DNA of 64,000 bases from Lachnospiraceae bacterium (GCA_024405155.1 JAKSPC010000005.1:31805-95804), one strand, 5' to 3'; numbered from the stretch's first letter, positions 9,572 to 18,484 are shown. Notes: generated by a model from the sequence alone, not told the origin. Numbers and translations: made by a program.

Positions 9572-9674
9572 TTTCGGGCGGTACCATGCTTCGGTGCGTG
9601 TTCGTAACTTCGAACAGTTCTCGCTTCGCTGCGAAACTCGTTACGAAGCACGCACACTCGCAATCCGCCCGAAA
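9572..9674. repeat. Nested hairpin element, copy 2 (upstream of tex)
   Basis: Outer arms TTTCGGGCGG (9572-9581) and CCGCCCGAAA (9665-9674) are perfect inverted repeats and differ from those of the other copies. The core matches copies 1 and 3. The internal arms TTCGTAAC and GTTACGAA pair perfectly, and GTGCGTG pairs with CACGCAC outside them with one bulged G. It begins right after the stop codon of the DMT gene (leftward reading) and ends just before the tex ribosome binding site. Confidence 0.9.
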
Positions 9675-10592
9675 TCATTTATTCTTTCTAGTCATGGATC
9701 TATCCGCGGCAATCTGCACGAAGATCCCGGATACGATGAGTGCCGTACCCACGATGGACCACACGGTGATGGGCTCTCCCAGCACGAAGTGGGTCACGAT
9801 CATGGAAATGACCGGCGTCAGATAAGAAAGATTTGCCAGGATGGCAGTGTTTCCGTTCTGCAGCGCCACTACCCACAGCACGCCGGGAAGGCCGTTGCAG
9901 ACGGCGCCGGCAAAGGCGGAACCGCCCCACTCTTTTAACGAAAGTGGCCGCAGCTGCCCCATGAAGACAGCGCAGAGAAACGCCGCCAGGCCGCTGGTGG
10001 CAAAGGCAACCAGCACGGAGATCTCCTTGTCATAGGACTCCCGCTTGTTTAGCACCGCGTAAAAGCCGTAGCTCACTGCCGCCGCCAGGCAGAACAGTGC
10101 CCCTCTGGCATTGGACAGGTCAAAGCTTTGAAAGCTGCCGCCCGTAGCCACGATCACCACGCCGGTAAAAGACATGAGCACCGCCAGCAGCTTTCCCACG
10201 GTCAGCTTTTCTTTCAGGATCAGGCAGGAAAACAGAATGATGCATGCCGGCCACAGATCATTGATGATGTAAGCGGTCTGGGCAGGCAGCATGGTGTTTC
10301 CCGAGTAATAGAAGAAGTTATAGAAAAATACGCCCAGAGACCCGATGGCTGCCATACGGAGAAACGTATTCAGGTTCAGATTTTTAAGTTCCCCCAGTTT
10401 TCCTTTCACGGCATAGTATGCCGCCAGAAACAGAGAGGCAAACAGACTGGTAAGCGCAAGGGCGAGCATAGGCTCGATCTGCGATACCAGAAGTTTGGTG
10501 CAGGTGGGCATGATGCCCCACAGAAGGATGGCGCCCAGGGCCTGCATCAGCGCCGTATTCTTTTTTGAAGACTCATTCAGGTTTTGTGTCAT
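9675..10592 (-). CDS. EamA/DMT-superfamily transporter
   Basis: A 305-residue protein with about ten hydrophobic helices arranged as two EamA repeats, such as LGAILLWGIMPTCTKLLVSQ near the N terminus and GAVCNGLPGVLWVVALQNG in the second half. Members of this superfamily export or import small metabolites. The substrate cannot be assigned. It is a membrane protein lying upstream of tex on the same strand, with a hairpin element starting at its stop codon. Confidence 0.85.
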   Translation of the reverse strand: MTQNLNESSKKNTALMQALGAILLWGIMPTCTKLLVSQIEPMLALALTSLFASLFLAAYYAVKGKLGELKNLNLNTFLRMAAIGSLGVFFYNFFYYSGNTMLPAQTAYIINDLWPACIILFSCLILKEKLTVGKLLAVLMSFTGVVIVATGGSFQSFDLSNARGALFCLAAAVSYGFYAVLNKRESYDKEISVLVAFATSGLAAFLCAVFMGQLRPLSLKEWGGSAFAGAVCNGLPGVLWVVALQNGNTAILANLSYLTPVISMIVTHFVLGEPITVWSIVGTALIVSGIFVQIAADRSMTRKNK

Positions 10593-10683
10593 AAGAGATG
10601 TTCCCGCTCAAAACTGCAATTCATGCAAATGCAACAGGCTGATTATACTACAACCGGAGATCACAGTCAGCAACCATCTCGGC

Positions 10684-10913
10684 AAATACATATAATTCAC
10701 TCAATTCTTCTGTATTGTATGTATTTTTCCGACAAGGTCTTCGGTTGCATACATATAATAGCTCATTTTTTCTCCTGTTATATGTATTTTTCTCTCCGGA
10801 ATTGATGTGGAATACATATAATAGCTCATTTTTTCTCCAGTTATATGTACCCGCACCTCAAATCACAGCGAAAAATACATAGAATACGCTGATTTTTCCC
10901 CGATTATATGTAT
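10684..10913. repeat. Four-unit 63-bp tandem array of ATACATATAA hairpins
   Basis: Four inverted repeats with similar 18-25 nt loops start at 10684, 10749, 10812 and 10875, a period of 63-64 bp. Arms: AAATACATATAAT/ATTGTATGTATTT (10684-10696, 10714-10726); ATACATATAA/TTATATGTAT (10749-10758, 10778-10787); ATACATATAA/TTATATGTA (10812-10821, 10841-10849); ATACATAGAAT/ATTATATGTAT (10875-10885, 10903-10913). Loops of units 2 and 3 share TAGCTCATTTTTTCTCC. The function is unknown. Confidence 0.85.
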
Positions 10914-10921
10914 ATCACCCG

Positions 10922-11000
10922 TTTCGGCCTGTATGCTGCAGCCTCTCCTGCCATCTCATTTCGGCTTGTGTGCTGCAGCACCTCCTGCCATCTCATTTCA
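10922..11000. repeat. 37-bp direct repeat, two copies
   Basis: TTTCGGCCTGTATGCTGCAG... (10922-10958) is repeated as TTTCGGCTTGTGTGCTGCAG... (10959-10995) with both copies ending CTCCTGCCATCTCA. A third, decayed unit may begin at 10996. No coding role is seen. Confidence 0.75.
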
Positions 11001-11164
11001 GTTTCTCATACCGGTTTGCACTTCGCCGGTTCCGGTTTGTATGCCATTGGGATTGCACAGACGGCATAGTTAAGGTATGATAACTACCGGATCTCTGGCA
11101 TTCTGCGGGTCGCCCGACAGCCGCAGATCCCGTCAGATCAAATAACAGGAGCAGGAAGCCTGCA

Positions 11165-11908
11165 ATGGATAAAAAAATCGAAAAACTGAACGAATGGATC
11201 CGCGAATCCGAGCGCATCGTCTTTTTCGGCGGTGCCGGCGTTTCCACGGAAAGCGGCGTGCCGGATTTCCGTTCCAAGGACGGACTCTACAATCAGCACG
11301 ACGTGCGCTTTGACGCCTACTCTCCGGAATATCTGTTAAGCCACTCATGCCTTACGGATCATCCGGAGGTGTTTTTTGAATTTTACCGCCAGAAAATGGA
11401 CGCCCAAAACGTGCAGCCAAATGCCGCCCACAAAAAGCTTGCCGAATTGGAAGCTGCGGGAAAGCTTTCCGCCGTAGTCACCCAGAACATCGACGGGCTC
11501 CATCAGAAGGCCGGAAGCAAAAAGGTCTTTGAGATCCACGGCTCCACGCTGAGGAATTACTGCACAAAATGCGGCAAAGCGTTCGGCAGCAATTATATTT
11601 TCGATTCCGAAGAAGCGGTCCCGCATTGCGAATGCGGCGGCATGGTGCGCTGTGACGTGACGCTTTATGAGGAAATGCTCCCCGACGACGCGGTGGACGG
11701 CGCGGTAAAAGCCATCCGTGCGGCCGACATGCTGATCATCGGCGGCACCTCTCTGCGGGTATACCCGGCCGCTTCCTACATCCGCTATTTCCGCGGAAAC
11801 CACCTGGTGGTCATCAACCGGGAGCCGCTGGACATTTCTCTGGATCCCGAAAAGGATCTGGAGATCAATGACTCCATCGGCAGAGTACTGTCACAGGTCG
11901 TGCTGTAA
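11165..11908 (+). CDS. cobB: Sir2-family NAD-dependent protein deacylase
   Basis: The 247-residue protein has all sirtuin motifs: GGAGVSTESGVPDFRS for NAD binding (22-37), TQNIDGLHQKAG (107-118), and catalytic His125 in EIHGS. The zinc site uses C133-x2-C136 and C155-x-C157. It removes acyl groups from lysine using NAD. Class U/M-type bacterial sirtuins of this size are common in clostridia. It is cytoplasmic. The S4-domain gene follows 54 bp downstream on the same strand. Confidence 0.92.
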   Translation: MDKKIEKLNEWIRESERIVFFGGAGVSTESGVPDFRSKDGLYNQHDVRFDAYSPEYLLSHSCLTDHPEVFFEFYRQKMDAQNVQPNAAHKKLAELEAAGKLSAVVTQNIDGLHQKAGSKKVFEIHGSTLRNYCTKCGKAFGSNYIFDSEEAVPHCECGGMVRCDVTLYEEMLPDDAVDGAVKAIRAADMLIIGGTSLRVYPAASYIRYFRGNHLVVINREPLDISLDPEKDLEINDSIGRVLSQVVL

Positions 11909-11962
11909 GCGCCGCTGCAGCCGCTGACAGACCGCCCGGGCCTCCTTTTTGCACCAATAACT

Positions 11963-12754
11963 ATGGACGATTTTCTGAAATCACGAATACGGGATCTGGA
12001 CCGGACCGCCTGGGAGCGGGACGTGACAAAACACACGGGATTTCTGACCGCATCGGAACAGTCAGACCTTCTGGCATGGGAAAGGGAGCTCTCCCATCCG
12101 GAGCGTTTTCTTGCCGGCGGCTGGGAAGAGGCGGAGCGCCGCATGCTCATCTGGCCGGCGTCTTATGAAATGCTGTCTTCGGAAAACAATCCCGCCGCAA
12201 AAGGGACTGGCCGTCCGAACCTGCCCGGTCAGTTTATCTCCTGCATAAAGGCAAGCCCCGTAAACGCAAAGTTCTCCGACGATCTCTGTCACCGGGATTT
12301 TCTGGGGGCGCTCATGAATCTGGGGATCGAAAGAGACCAGATCGGCGATATCCTGATCCGGGAAAACACCGCGTATATCTTTTGTGCAAAAGCCCTTGCC
12401 GGTCTCATCGTTGACGAACTTACCCGGGTAAAGCATACCGAGGTCCGCACCGAAGCGGTGCCTCTTTCGGAATGTGACATCCGTCCGGAACTTTCCGAAA
12501 TGAAAGTGAACGTTGCCTCGGAACGGCTGGATGCCATCCTTTCGGCTGTATATAAGGTCTCCCGTTCCAAAGCCGCGGAAGCCATCGAAAGCGAAAAAGT
12601 GTTCGTTGACGGGCGCACAGCCTCCGGGAGCGGGCAGAAGCTCAAAGAAGGGGCGAAAGTCTCCGTGCGCGGGCTGGGAAAATTCATTTATGACGGGATC
12701 GAAAGCGAAAGCCGGAAAGGGAGGCTCTTCGTGAAGATCCGGAAATACATATAA
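11963..12754 (+). CDS. YlmH-like RNA-binding protein with S4 domain
   Basis: At 263 residues it has the YlmH family layout. The N-terminal half contains FLTASEQSDLL, FISCIKASPVNAKFSDDLCHRD-like sequence and FLGALMNLGIERDQIGDILI. The C-terminal S4 domain (about 182-240) has SERLDAILSAVYKVSRSKA and VFVDGRTASGSGQKLKEGA. YlmH proteins bind ribosomal RNA and act in rescue of stalled ribosomes in Firmicutes. It lies alone here, away from the usual sepF/divIVA cell-division cluster. Confidence 0.85.
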   Translation: MDDFLKSRIRDLDRTAWERDVTKHTGFLTASEQSDLLAWERELSHPERFLAGGWEEAERRMLIWPASYEMLSSENNPAAKGTGRPNLPGQFISCIKASPVNAKFSDDLCHRDFLGALMNLGIERDQIGDILIRENTAYIFCAKALAGLIVDELTRVKHTEVRTEAVPLSECDIRPELSEMKVNVASERLDAILSAVYKVSRSKAAEAIESEKVFVDGRTASGSGQKLKEGAKVSVRGLGKFIYDGIESESRKGRLFVKIRKYI

Positions 12755-12820
12755 CAAAAAGAGCGGCCGCTCCGGTCCGATGACCGAAAGCAGCGCGCTC
12801 TGCAGTGTCTCTTTGTATCG

Positions 12821-13498
12821 TTATTTCTCCTCTTCCGAACTTTCCTGCATCTCGAAGAAACGAAGACCTGCCGTTTCCGTCACGGGAAGGCTCAACAGCA
12901 CGGCTTTTGCCGGCTTGCCAAGGCCGCAGGTCTCCTTGATGGCCTGCATGATGGGCTTCTTTAATTCCGTTGTCGCCACGATATAGATCATTTCTTTTTC
13001 CGACGCCAGCGTGACGCCCAGGAAATCTTCCGTTCCTGTCTGGCCGGTCCCCTTGGCATGGACCACGGTACCGCCCTTGGCACCGGCTGCCCGGGCCGCT
13101 TCCATGACAACGTCGCTGTAGCCGGCGTTGGCGATGGCAATGATCAGTTCATACTTGGTATTCTTCAAAACGGATTCCTCCCCGGTCTTGATCTCCTGTG
13201 TTCCCGAAAGAAGCGTCAGCTGCCTGAGGCTTCCTGCTGCCGAGACGGGCACGATGAACACGATGCCCCTGTGAGGCAGGTCGATCTTCATCTCCTGCTC
13301 CAGGGCTCTTTTTACTTTCTTCCAGTTTTCCCCCGTCACCACGGCGCCGCATACGGCCTTGGGCGTGGAATTGATGATCGCCGTGCCCCGGCCCAGGGAC
13401 ACGAACGTCACACCCACACCATTCTTTTCAAATATGGCAAGGGTGTCCTTCAGTTCCTCCCTGTTCGTGATGGAGATCATAAAATAGACTTCATTCAT
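12821..13498 (-). CDS. P-II-like regulatory protein, duplicated fold
   Basis: The 225-residue protein is about twice the length of GlnB. Each half has a P-II-like ferredoxin fold: MISITNREELKDTLAIFEKNGV in parts for the first, and KYELIIAIANAGYSDVVMEAARAAGAKGGTVV-type sequence with a T-loop-like HAKGTGQTG segment for the second. P-II proteins sense small nucleotides or 2-oxoglutarate and dock on transporters. It is the last gene of a leftward group and starts 10 bp after the stop of the DUF1538 membrane protein, so it most likely regulates that protein (inference). Confidence 0.75.
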   Translation of the reverse strand: MNEVYFMISITNREELKDTLAIFEKNGVGVTFVSLGRGTAIINSTPKAVCGAVVTGENWKKVKRALEQEMKIDLPHRGIVFIVPVSAAGSLRQLTLLSGTQEIKTGEESVLKNTKYELIIAIANAGYSDVVMEAARAAGAKGGTVVHAKGTGQTGTEDFLGVTLASEKEMIYIVATTELKKPIMQAIKETCGLGKPAKAVLLSLPVTETAGLRFFEMQESSEEEK

Positions 13499-13508
13499 AA
13501 CTTCTTAC

Positions 13509-15107
13509 TTACAGATCAACAATGGCCTCATCATCCAGAAGTTCTATACCGCAAGTGCTCCCCGCGCCGGCTTCCGAAACTGCCGCCTTCTTTTTCCGCA
13601 TGGAAATGAGTCCCAGTACCTGAATGGCAATGAGCGGCGTCATGGCAACCATGGCCACCACACCGAATGCATCCGTCGCCACGTTTCCGCCGAGGGCTGC
13701 GCAGGCACCCTGGGCAAAGGGCAGAAGGAACGCCGCTGTCATGGGGCCGGAGGCAACGCCGCCGGAGTCAAAAGCGATGGCCGTGTAGATCTTCGGAACA
13801 AAGAAGGAGATCACCAGGGCAATGGTGTAGCCCGGAATGATAAACCACAGAACACTGATGCCGGTCAGCACCCGCACCATGGAAAGCCCCAGAGAAACGG
13901 CAACACCGACGGACAGACACGCGCCCATGGTGGATGCCGAAATGGCGCCGTCGGTGATCTCTTCCACCTGACGGTTCAGGACGGTAACAGCAGGCTCGGC
14001 CTTTACGCACACGTAGCCCATCAGCATGGCCGCGGGCACGATGACGAAGGGATGGCCGCCGCCGGAAAGCATTTCGCCCAGATAATAGCCCATGGGCAGA
14101 AATCCCAGGTTCACGCCCGTCATGAAGATGACCAGGCCTACATAAGTGGAGAGCAGTCCCGAAAGGATGACCGCCAGCTGCCGCTTCTTTAATTTCAGCG
14201 CCGCGAACTGGAACACAAGGAACGCGCTCACGATGGGAAGCAGGGAGGAGAGCATCTCCTTCATGTAGTGGGGTAAGCTCTCGTAATAGAGTTTCACAAG
14301 CTCAAAGGTGGTGGCCACATCCGGGATGGCGGGAGCTTCCGACGCTTCCGTGATGGCCGTGCGGGCCGTTTCGGCAGAAGCGGAACCGGCAAGTTCCGGC
14401 ATGATGCCCGTGGAGGGCAGGATGCCCAGAATCATCACCGTAAGGATGGGACCGATGGAGCAGAGCGCCACCAGACCGAAGGAATCCTCTTCCGCCCGTT
14501 TATCCGCACGGATGGCCGAAACACCTACGCCAAGGGCCATAATGAAGGGGACCGTCATGGGCCCGGTGGTCACGCCGCCGGCATCAAAGGAGATGGCCTT
14601 ATACCCTTCCGGCACGAACAGGGAGAGGAGCAGAACGACGACATAGAACCCCACCAGAAGTTTCGTGAGGGGGATGCCGAAAAACATACGCAGAAGCGCG
14701 ATCACCAGAAAAATTCCCACGCCTGCCGCCACGCCGTAGATCAGCGCGTTTTTGGGAATGGAGGGCACCTGCGTGGCCAGCACCTGCAGGTCCGGCTCCG
14801 CAATGGTCACCGCAAATCCCAGCACGAACCCCACCACGACCACCAGCCAGAGCTTCCGGCTCTTTACGATGGCGGTACCCATCTTTTCGCCGATGGGCGT
14901 CATGGCCAGCTCCGCGCCCATGTTGAAAAAGGCGCTTCCTACAATAAGGAGGGCGGTGCCGAACAAAAAGCACAGAAGCGTGCCGGAGGGCACCGGCGCC
15001 GCAAAAAGACTCAGCAGGATAACGATCACAAACACGGGAAGCACTGTGGAAAACGCTTCCTTAAGCTGCAGCCGGATCTTTTCTTTGAATTCTGAAAACA
15101 ATTTCAT
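13509..15107 (-). CDS. DUF1538 multispanning membrane protein
   Basis: The product has 532 residues and many hydrophobic helices in two homologous halves. Each half contains the same signature, SFDAGGVTTGPMTVPFIM in the first and AFDSGGVASGPMTAAFLLPF in the second, preceded by FVPEGY/FVPKIY. DUF1538 proteins are predicted transporters of unknown substrate. The start codon overlaps the stop of the upstream Na/Pi gene (TAATG), so translation is probably coupled. A P-II-like gene follows directly. Confidence 0.8.
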   Translation of the reverse strand: MKLFSEFKEKIRLQLKEAFSTVLPVFVIVILLSLFAAPVPSGTLLCFLFGTALLIVGSAFFNMGAELAMTPIGEKMGTAIVKSRKLWLVVVVGFVLGFAVTIAEPDLQVLATQVPSIPKNALIYGVAAGVGIFLVIALLRMFFGIPLTKLLVGFYVVVLLLSLFVPEGYKAISFDAGGVTTGPMTVPFIMALGVGVSAIRADKRAEEDSFGLVALCSIGPILTVMILGILPSTGIMPELAGSASAETARTAITEASEAPAIPDVATTFELVKLYYESLPHYMKEMLSSLLPIVSAFLVFQFAALKLKKRQLAVILSGLLSTYVGLVIFMTGVNLGFLPMGYYLGEMLSGGGHPFVIVPAAMLMGYVCVKAEPAVTVLNRQVEEITDGAISASTMGACLSVGVAVSLGLSMVRVLTGISVLWFIIPGYTIALVISFFVPKIYTAIAFDSGGVASGPMTAAFLLPFAQGACAALGGNVATDAFGVVAMVAMTPLIAIQVLGLISMRKKKAAVSEAGAGSTCGIELLDDEAIVDL

Positions 15108-16861
15108 TATACGTGGTACTTCTGTTTGTATTCCTCGAAGTATTCTTCGTAGTTGGCGTCCTTGGTGCCTTCCAGCTTTTTCTCGTACTCGTGGAAGGCA
15201 AGGGTATCGTCTTTGGTCTCTATAACGGCCAGCGCAATATTTGCGCAGTGGTCGGAAAGACGCTCCAGATTGGTGAGCAGGTCATTGAACACGTAGCCGT
15301 GCTGCAGGGTGCAGGTGCCGTCGGTAAGCCGGGCAATGTGATGGGCCTTGATCTCGTCGCACAGATCGTCGATGGTCTGCTCCAGAGGCTCGATCATGTA
15401 GGCCAGGTTCCGGTTGTCGTCCGTAAATGCCTTCACCGACGTGGTGACCACCTCCAGCACCGCCTGGCACAGGATACGGAGTTCCCTGTTTGCCTCGTCT
15501 CCGAACACGATCTTCTTTTCATGGATCTCCTGGGCGCATTCCGCCAGGTTCTGCGCATGGTCGCCGATACGCTCCAGGTCCGTGATGGCATGCAGATACT
15601 TGGCAACGTCATCCGCCTGGGGGAAGGTCAGGTCGCGGGCCGTCAGCTTCATCAGATAGGTGCCGATCTTGTCTTCGTATCTGTCGCTGGCATCTTCGGC
15701 ATCATTCACTTCTTTAAAACCCGCTTCGGAATAATTATCCAGAAGCGCCACGGCGTCATACACGCTCTTTTTCACCTTCTGCGCCATGGAATTCACCACC
15801 AGCCTCACCTGCTCGATGGCAAGAGGCGGATACTGCAGGAACTTGGGTTCCAGACGGCTCATGTCCTTCATGGCCTCTTCTTCCTTCGGGTCCGCTTTCA
15901 CAAGTCTGGTCACGACCTTCTCAATAAGACCGGTGAAGGGAGAAAGGATCGCCACGGTCACACCGCGGTATACGGAGTTTAACAGAGCGATGGTCACCAT
16001 GGTCATCACGGTGCCCGTAAAGTCAAACCGGAAGATCAATTTCAAAACGGTCCACAGCACCGCAAAAATCGCCACGCGGAAAATTTCGATCACCAGATAG
16101 GAAAGCGCCGTTCTCTTGCCGTTGGTTGTGGACCCGATGCCGGAAAGCAGTACGGGTACCGAGGCGCCGATGCCGATACCCAGAATAATGGGCAGGGCGA
16201 TCTCAAAGGTGATCACGCCGGTAGCGGAAAGAGCCTGCAGGATACCGACGGATGCCGATGCGCTCTGCAGAACGGCCGTGGCTCCTATGCCGATGAGCGC
16301 CCCCACCAGGGGATTTTCGAAGCCGGTGAGCAGCTTAAGGAACGCCGGCTCCTCTTTCAGACTGCTTACGGAACCGCTCATCGTCTTCATGCCGAACATA
16401 AGGACCGCGAAACCCAGAAGGATATCCGACGCGTATTTCTGCACTCTCCGTTTCGCCGTCATCCGTACGATAACGCCAATGACCGCCACGATGGCCGCCA
16501 GCACTTCCGTGGAAAGAAGCGCCGTCACACCTTCTCCGCCGCCAAGCTCGGACAGGCACAGGATCCAGCCGGTGATGGAAGTGCCGAAAATAGCGCCCAT
16601 GATGACACCGATGGCCTGCCGCACCTTCATCATGCCGGAGTTGACGAAACCTACCACCATGACACTGGTGGCAGCCGAAGACTGGATCACGGCCGTGACG
16701 CCGGTACCAAGCAGAATGCCCTTTAACGGTGTTGCCGTCAGTTTATACAGGATGACTTCCAGCCGGTTTCCTGCCACCCGCTTTAGTCCATCGCCCATGA
16801 GCCCCATTCCGAACAGGAACAGCGCCACACCTCCCAGTAAAACAAATGCGTTTGCCAACAT
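15107..16861 (-). CDS. Na/Pi cotransporter family protein with PhoU-like C terminus
   Basis: The 584-residue protein starts with a membrane domain carrying two inverted QSS-type repeats (VIQSSAATSVMVVGF and VLQSASASVGILQAL), the transport signature of NptA/type II Na/phosphate cotransporters. From about residue 340 it has a PhoU-like helical domain (ITDLERIGDHAQNLAE and LTNLERLSDHCANIAL). It is expected to move phosphate with sodium. A GGAGG site precedes the ATG. It is translationally coupled to the DUF1538 gene. Confidence 0.88.
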   Translation of the reverse strand: MLANAFVLLGGVALFLFGMGLMGDGLKRVAGNRLEVILYKLTATPLKGILLGTGVTAVIQSSAATSVMVVGFVNSGMMKVRQAIGVIMGAIFGTSITGWILCLSELGGGEGVTALLSTEVLAAIVAVIGVIVRMTAKRRVQKYASDILLGFAVLMFGMKTMSGSVSSLKEEPAFLKLLTGFENPLVGALIGIGATAVLQSASASVGILQALSATGVITFEIALPIILGIGIGASVPVLLSGIGSTTNGKRTALSYLVIEIFRVAIFAVLWTVLKLIFRFDFTGTVMTMVTIALLNSVYRGVTVAILSPFTGLIEKVVTRLVKADPKEEEAMKDMSRLEPKFLQYPPLAIEQVRLVVNSMAQKVKKSVYDAVALLDNYSEAGFKEVNDAEDASDRYEDKIGTYLMKLTARDLTFPQADDVAKYLHAITDLERIGDHAQNLAECAQEIHEKKIVFGDEANRELRILCQAVLEVVTTSVKAFTDDNRNLAYMIEPLEQTIDDLCDEIKAHHIARLTDGTCTLQHGYVFNDLLTNLERLSDHCANIALAVIETKDDTLAFHEYEKKLEGTKDANYEEYFEEYKQKYHV

Positions 16862-16960
16862 GTACTTTAAGCCCTCCGGAAAATGCCGCGATCATCACAT
16901 GCTGCAGCATATCGAGCCTTTTCTTTTTAGGATCGTATATACCATACCACGAAAAGTGCC

Positions 16961-17146
16961 TTAAAGTAAAGGCGGAGCCTTCTTTTCTGCCGCTTCTTTT
17001 TCTTTTCTCAGCTCCTCGTTCATGATGGGCTTCCAAATCTTAAGCGCATTGTAGATGGGGACGCCCAGGCCGATCAATGACATGGCCAGGCAGTTGATGT
17101 ATTCTTTTCTTGCCTTCTCATAAGCTTCACTGTGCTGTTCCCGCAT
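16961..17146 (-). CDS. Small hypothetical protein with one hydrophobic segment
   Basis: 61 residues. A central hydrophobic stretch (CLAMSLIGLGVPIYNALKIW) is flanked by charged ends, and the C terminus is rich in E and K. AAAGGAG lies 9 nt before the ATG. The start lies inside the 3' end of the 43-residue gene upstream (20-nt overlap), which supports translation of both. It may be an accessory subunit for the neighbouring transport proteins, 100 bp downstream. I do not recognise the family. Confidence 0.6.
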   Translation of the reverse strand: MREQHSEAYEKARKEYINCLAMSLIGLGVPIYNALKIWKPIMNEELRKEKEAAEKKAPPLL

Positions 17147-17258
17147 CGTCGCCGTCTCCTTTCTTTTTGTTGAAAAAACCTCTGTCTACAAGGACGCCGA
17201 ACACGGCCGCCGCCGCAACGATGACAACCAGCACTGCCACAAGGATCGTATCTGACAT
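17127..17258 (-). CDS. 43-residue single-membrane-span protein
   Basis: The start MSDTILVAVLVVIVAAAAVF is a typical single transmembrane helix (residues 4-24), followed by a basic and acidic tail (NKKKGDGDD). A strong AGGAGG site lies 8-9 nt before the ATG. Its 3' end overlaps the next small gene by 20 nt. Hydrophobic microproteins like this often serve as regulatory or assembly subunits of membrane complexes. The candidate partners are the Na/Pi and DUF1538 proteins downstream. Confidence 0.6.
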   Translation of the reverse strand: MSDTILVAVLVVIVAAAAVFGVLVDRGFFNKKKGDGDDAGTAQ

Positions 17259-17426
17259 AACTGTTTCCTCCTGAAAAAGATGAACTGACCGCAGCGCGGA
17301 ATGATCCGTGCGTCAGAACCGACACACGAAAAGAAGTCCGCGCCGAAGTGCGAATCGTTTTACCGTTTTAGTTTTCATCCTGAGACCTGCGGGCGAAGGT
17401 CCGCGCCGCAGTCTGATTCAGAAGGA

Positions 17427-17972
17427 TCAGCCCTTTAAGCCGTCCTGTGCGTGAAGGTATTGAATGATAAACAGACTGCAGACTTCTGCTTCCTTATCGG
17501 AAAAGAAGACGGCAGAAGTATGATTGGTAAACAGATGGGTAAGCCCGGCATTTGCCATGAAAGCAGAAAGCCTGGGGCCGGGGGCTTTTTCATTGCCTCC
17601 GGAAGAGTGCCCTGATGCAAAGACACGGCTTCCCTTTGCATTTCCGGCACCGGCGGGAGTCTGCTGCCTCGCCTGGTTCGTTATCGCCTGACCGGATACA
17701 AGCGGAGAAGCCTCCTGCGGGATCGCCCGGCTTATGTCCGCGGCATCGATCCTTACGGGGACATCGATGGAAGCGCCGTCATGTGCACCCCCGCCTGCTG
17801 CAAAAACACCCGCGGCAGAGAAGTCTGCGGCAGAGGGACCTGCAGCCGGGAAACTGTGAGCAGATGCGCTGCCGGTGAGCGGTGCCGTACAGACAGAAAG
17901 CCACATAAAGACTGCCGCAAAAACAGTCCCCAGGCGTCTTATCATATCTTTTTTCTCTGAACCAAACCGCAT
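17427..17972 (-). CDS. Hypothetical secreted protein
   Basis: 181 residues from the ATG at 17972, or 172 from ATG 17945. The N terminus (IRRLGTVFAAVFMWLSVCTA) is a plausible signal peptide with cleavage after SASA. The rest is rich in Ala, Gly and Ser with no recognised domain. A TATAAT-like box lies just upstream, but neither start has a strong ribosome binding site. It could be a spurious open frame; the signal-peptide pattern is the main support. Confidence 0.4.
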   Translation of the reverse strand: MRFGSEKKDMIRRLGTVFAAVFMWLSVCTAPLTGSASAHSFPAAGPSAADFSAAGVFAAGGGAHDGASIDVPVRIDAADISRAIPQEASPLVSGQAITNQARQQTPAGAGNAKGSRVFASGHSSGGNEKAPGPRLSAFMANAGLTHLFTNHTSAVFFSDKEAEVCSLFIIQYLHAQDGLKG

Positions 17973-18042
17973 TATGTTTTAATTATACCAAAAACCGGCA
18001 TTCCTCACAACCGCCCCCGCCGAAAGATGATCCTGCCCGGTA

Positions 18043-18343
18043 CAGCCCATATTCGCAGGCCTATATTCACACCGGCGGAGTTTTTCAACCGGAAGCCCCA
18101 AAAACAGCCTTTCGGATGGAAAAATTCTTTCAGCCCATGTTCACACCGGCGGGGGTTTTCAACCGGAAGCTCCAAAAACAGCCTTTCGGATGAAAAATTC
18201 CTTTCAGCCCATGTTCGCACCGGCGGGGGTTTTCAACCGGAAGGTCAAAAATAAGCCTTTCGGATGGAAAATTCCTTTCAGCCCATGTTCGCACCGGCGG
18301 GGATTTTCAACCGGAAGCCCCAAAAACAGCCTTTCGGATGGAA
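18043..18343. repeat. Four-unit tandem repeat, exact 74-bp period, each with a terminator-like hairpin
   Basis: The anchor ACCGGCGG occurs at 18071, 18145, 18219 and 18293, exactly 74 bp apart. Each unit reads CAGCCCAT..TTC.CACCGGCGG followed by TTTTCAACCGGAAG, a short loop and CCTTTCGGATGGAAAA. TTTTC pairs with GAAAA and CCGGAAGG with CCTTTCGG, giving an imperfect hairpin. The period is not a multiple of three and the units are nearly identical, so it is neither coding nor CRISPR. The same hairpin with the same period recurs at 45.8 kb. Confidence 0.9.
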
Positions 18344-18484
18344 TTCTCTTTTTCCACGCTTTCAGCGGCGGACGGCTGCTATGTGGGAGCGCCGGTACGG
18401 TGTGCACAAAAGCCTTTTGTTGACTTTTTCCGCCGTCTTTGATAGACTCGCCCCATAAGCTCTTTGCACTGCATATTTCATCTA

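Larger units (their letters stand above)
10593..11164. other. Repeat-rich intergenic region before the sirtuin gene
   Basis: About 570 bp without a supported gene. It contains a four-unit array of ATACATATAA hairpins (10684-10913) and two 37-bp direct repeats (10922-11000). The last part leads to the AGGAG/GGAAG site of the downstream sirtuin gene. Short open frames here are made of repeat sequence. Confidence 0.6.

Noticed and set aside
12755-12820. Terminator at GAGCGGCCGCTC
   Set aside because: It is a 12-bp palindrome without room for a loop and without a T run directly after it.
18043-18343. CRISPR array
   Set aside because: The between-hairpin segments are nearly the same in each unit, not unique spacers, and no cas gene is near.
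18027-18423. Open frames through the 74-bp repeat array
   Set aside because: The period is not a multiple of three, so the peptides are repeat translations in shifting frames with no credible start.
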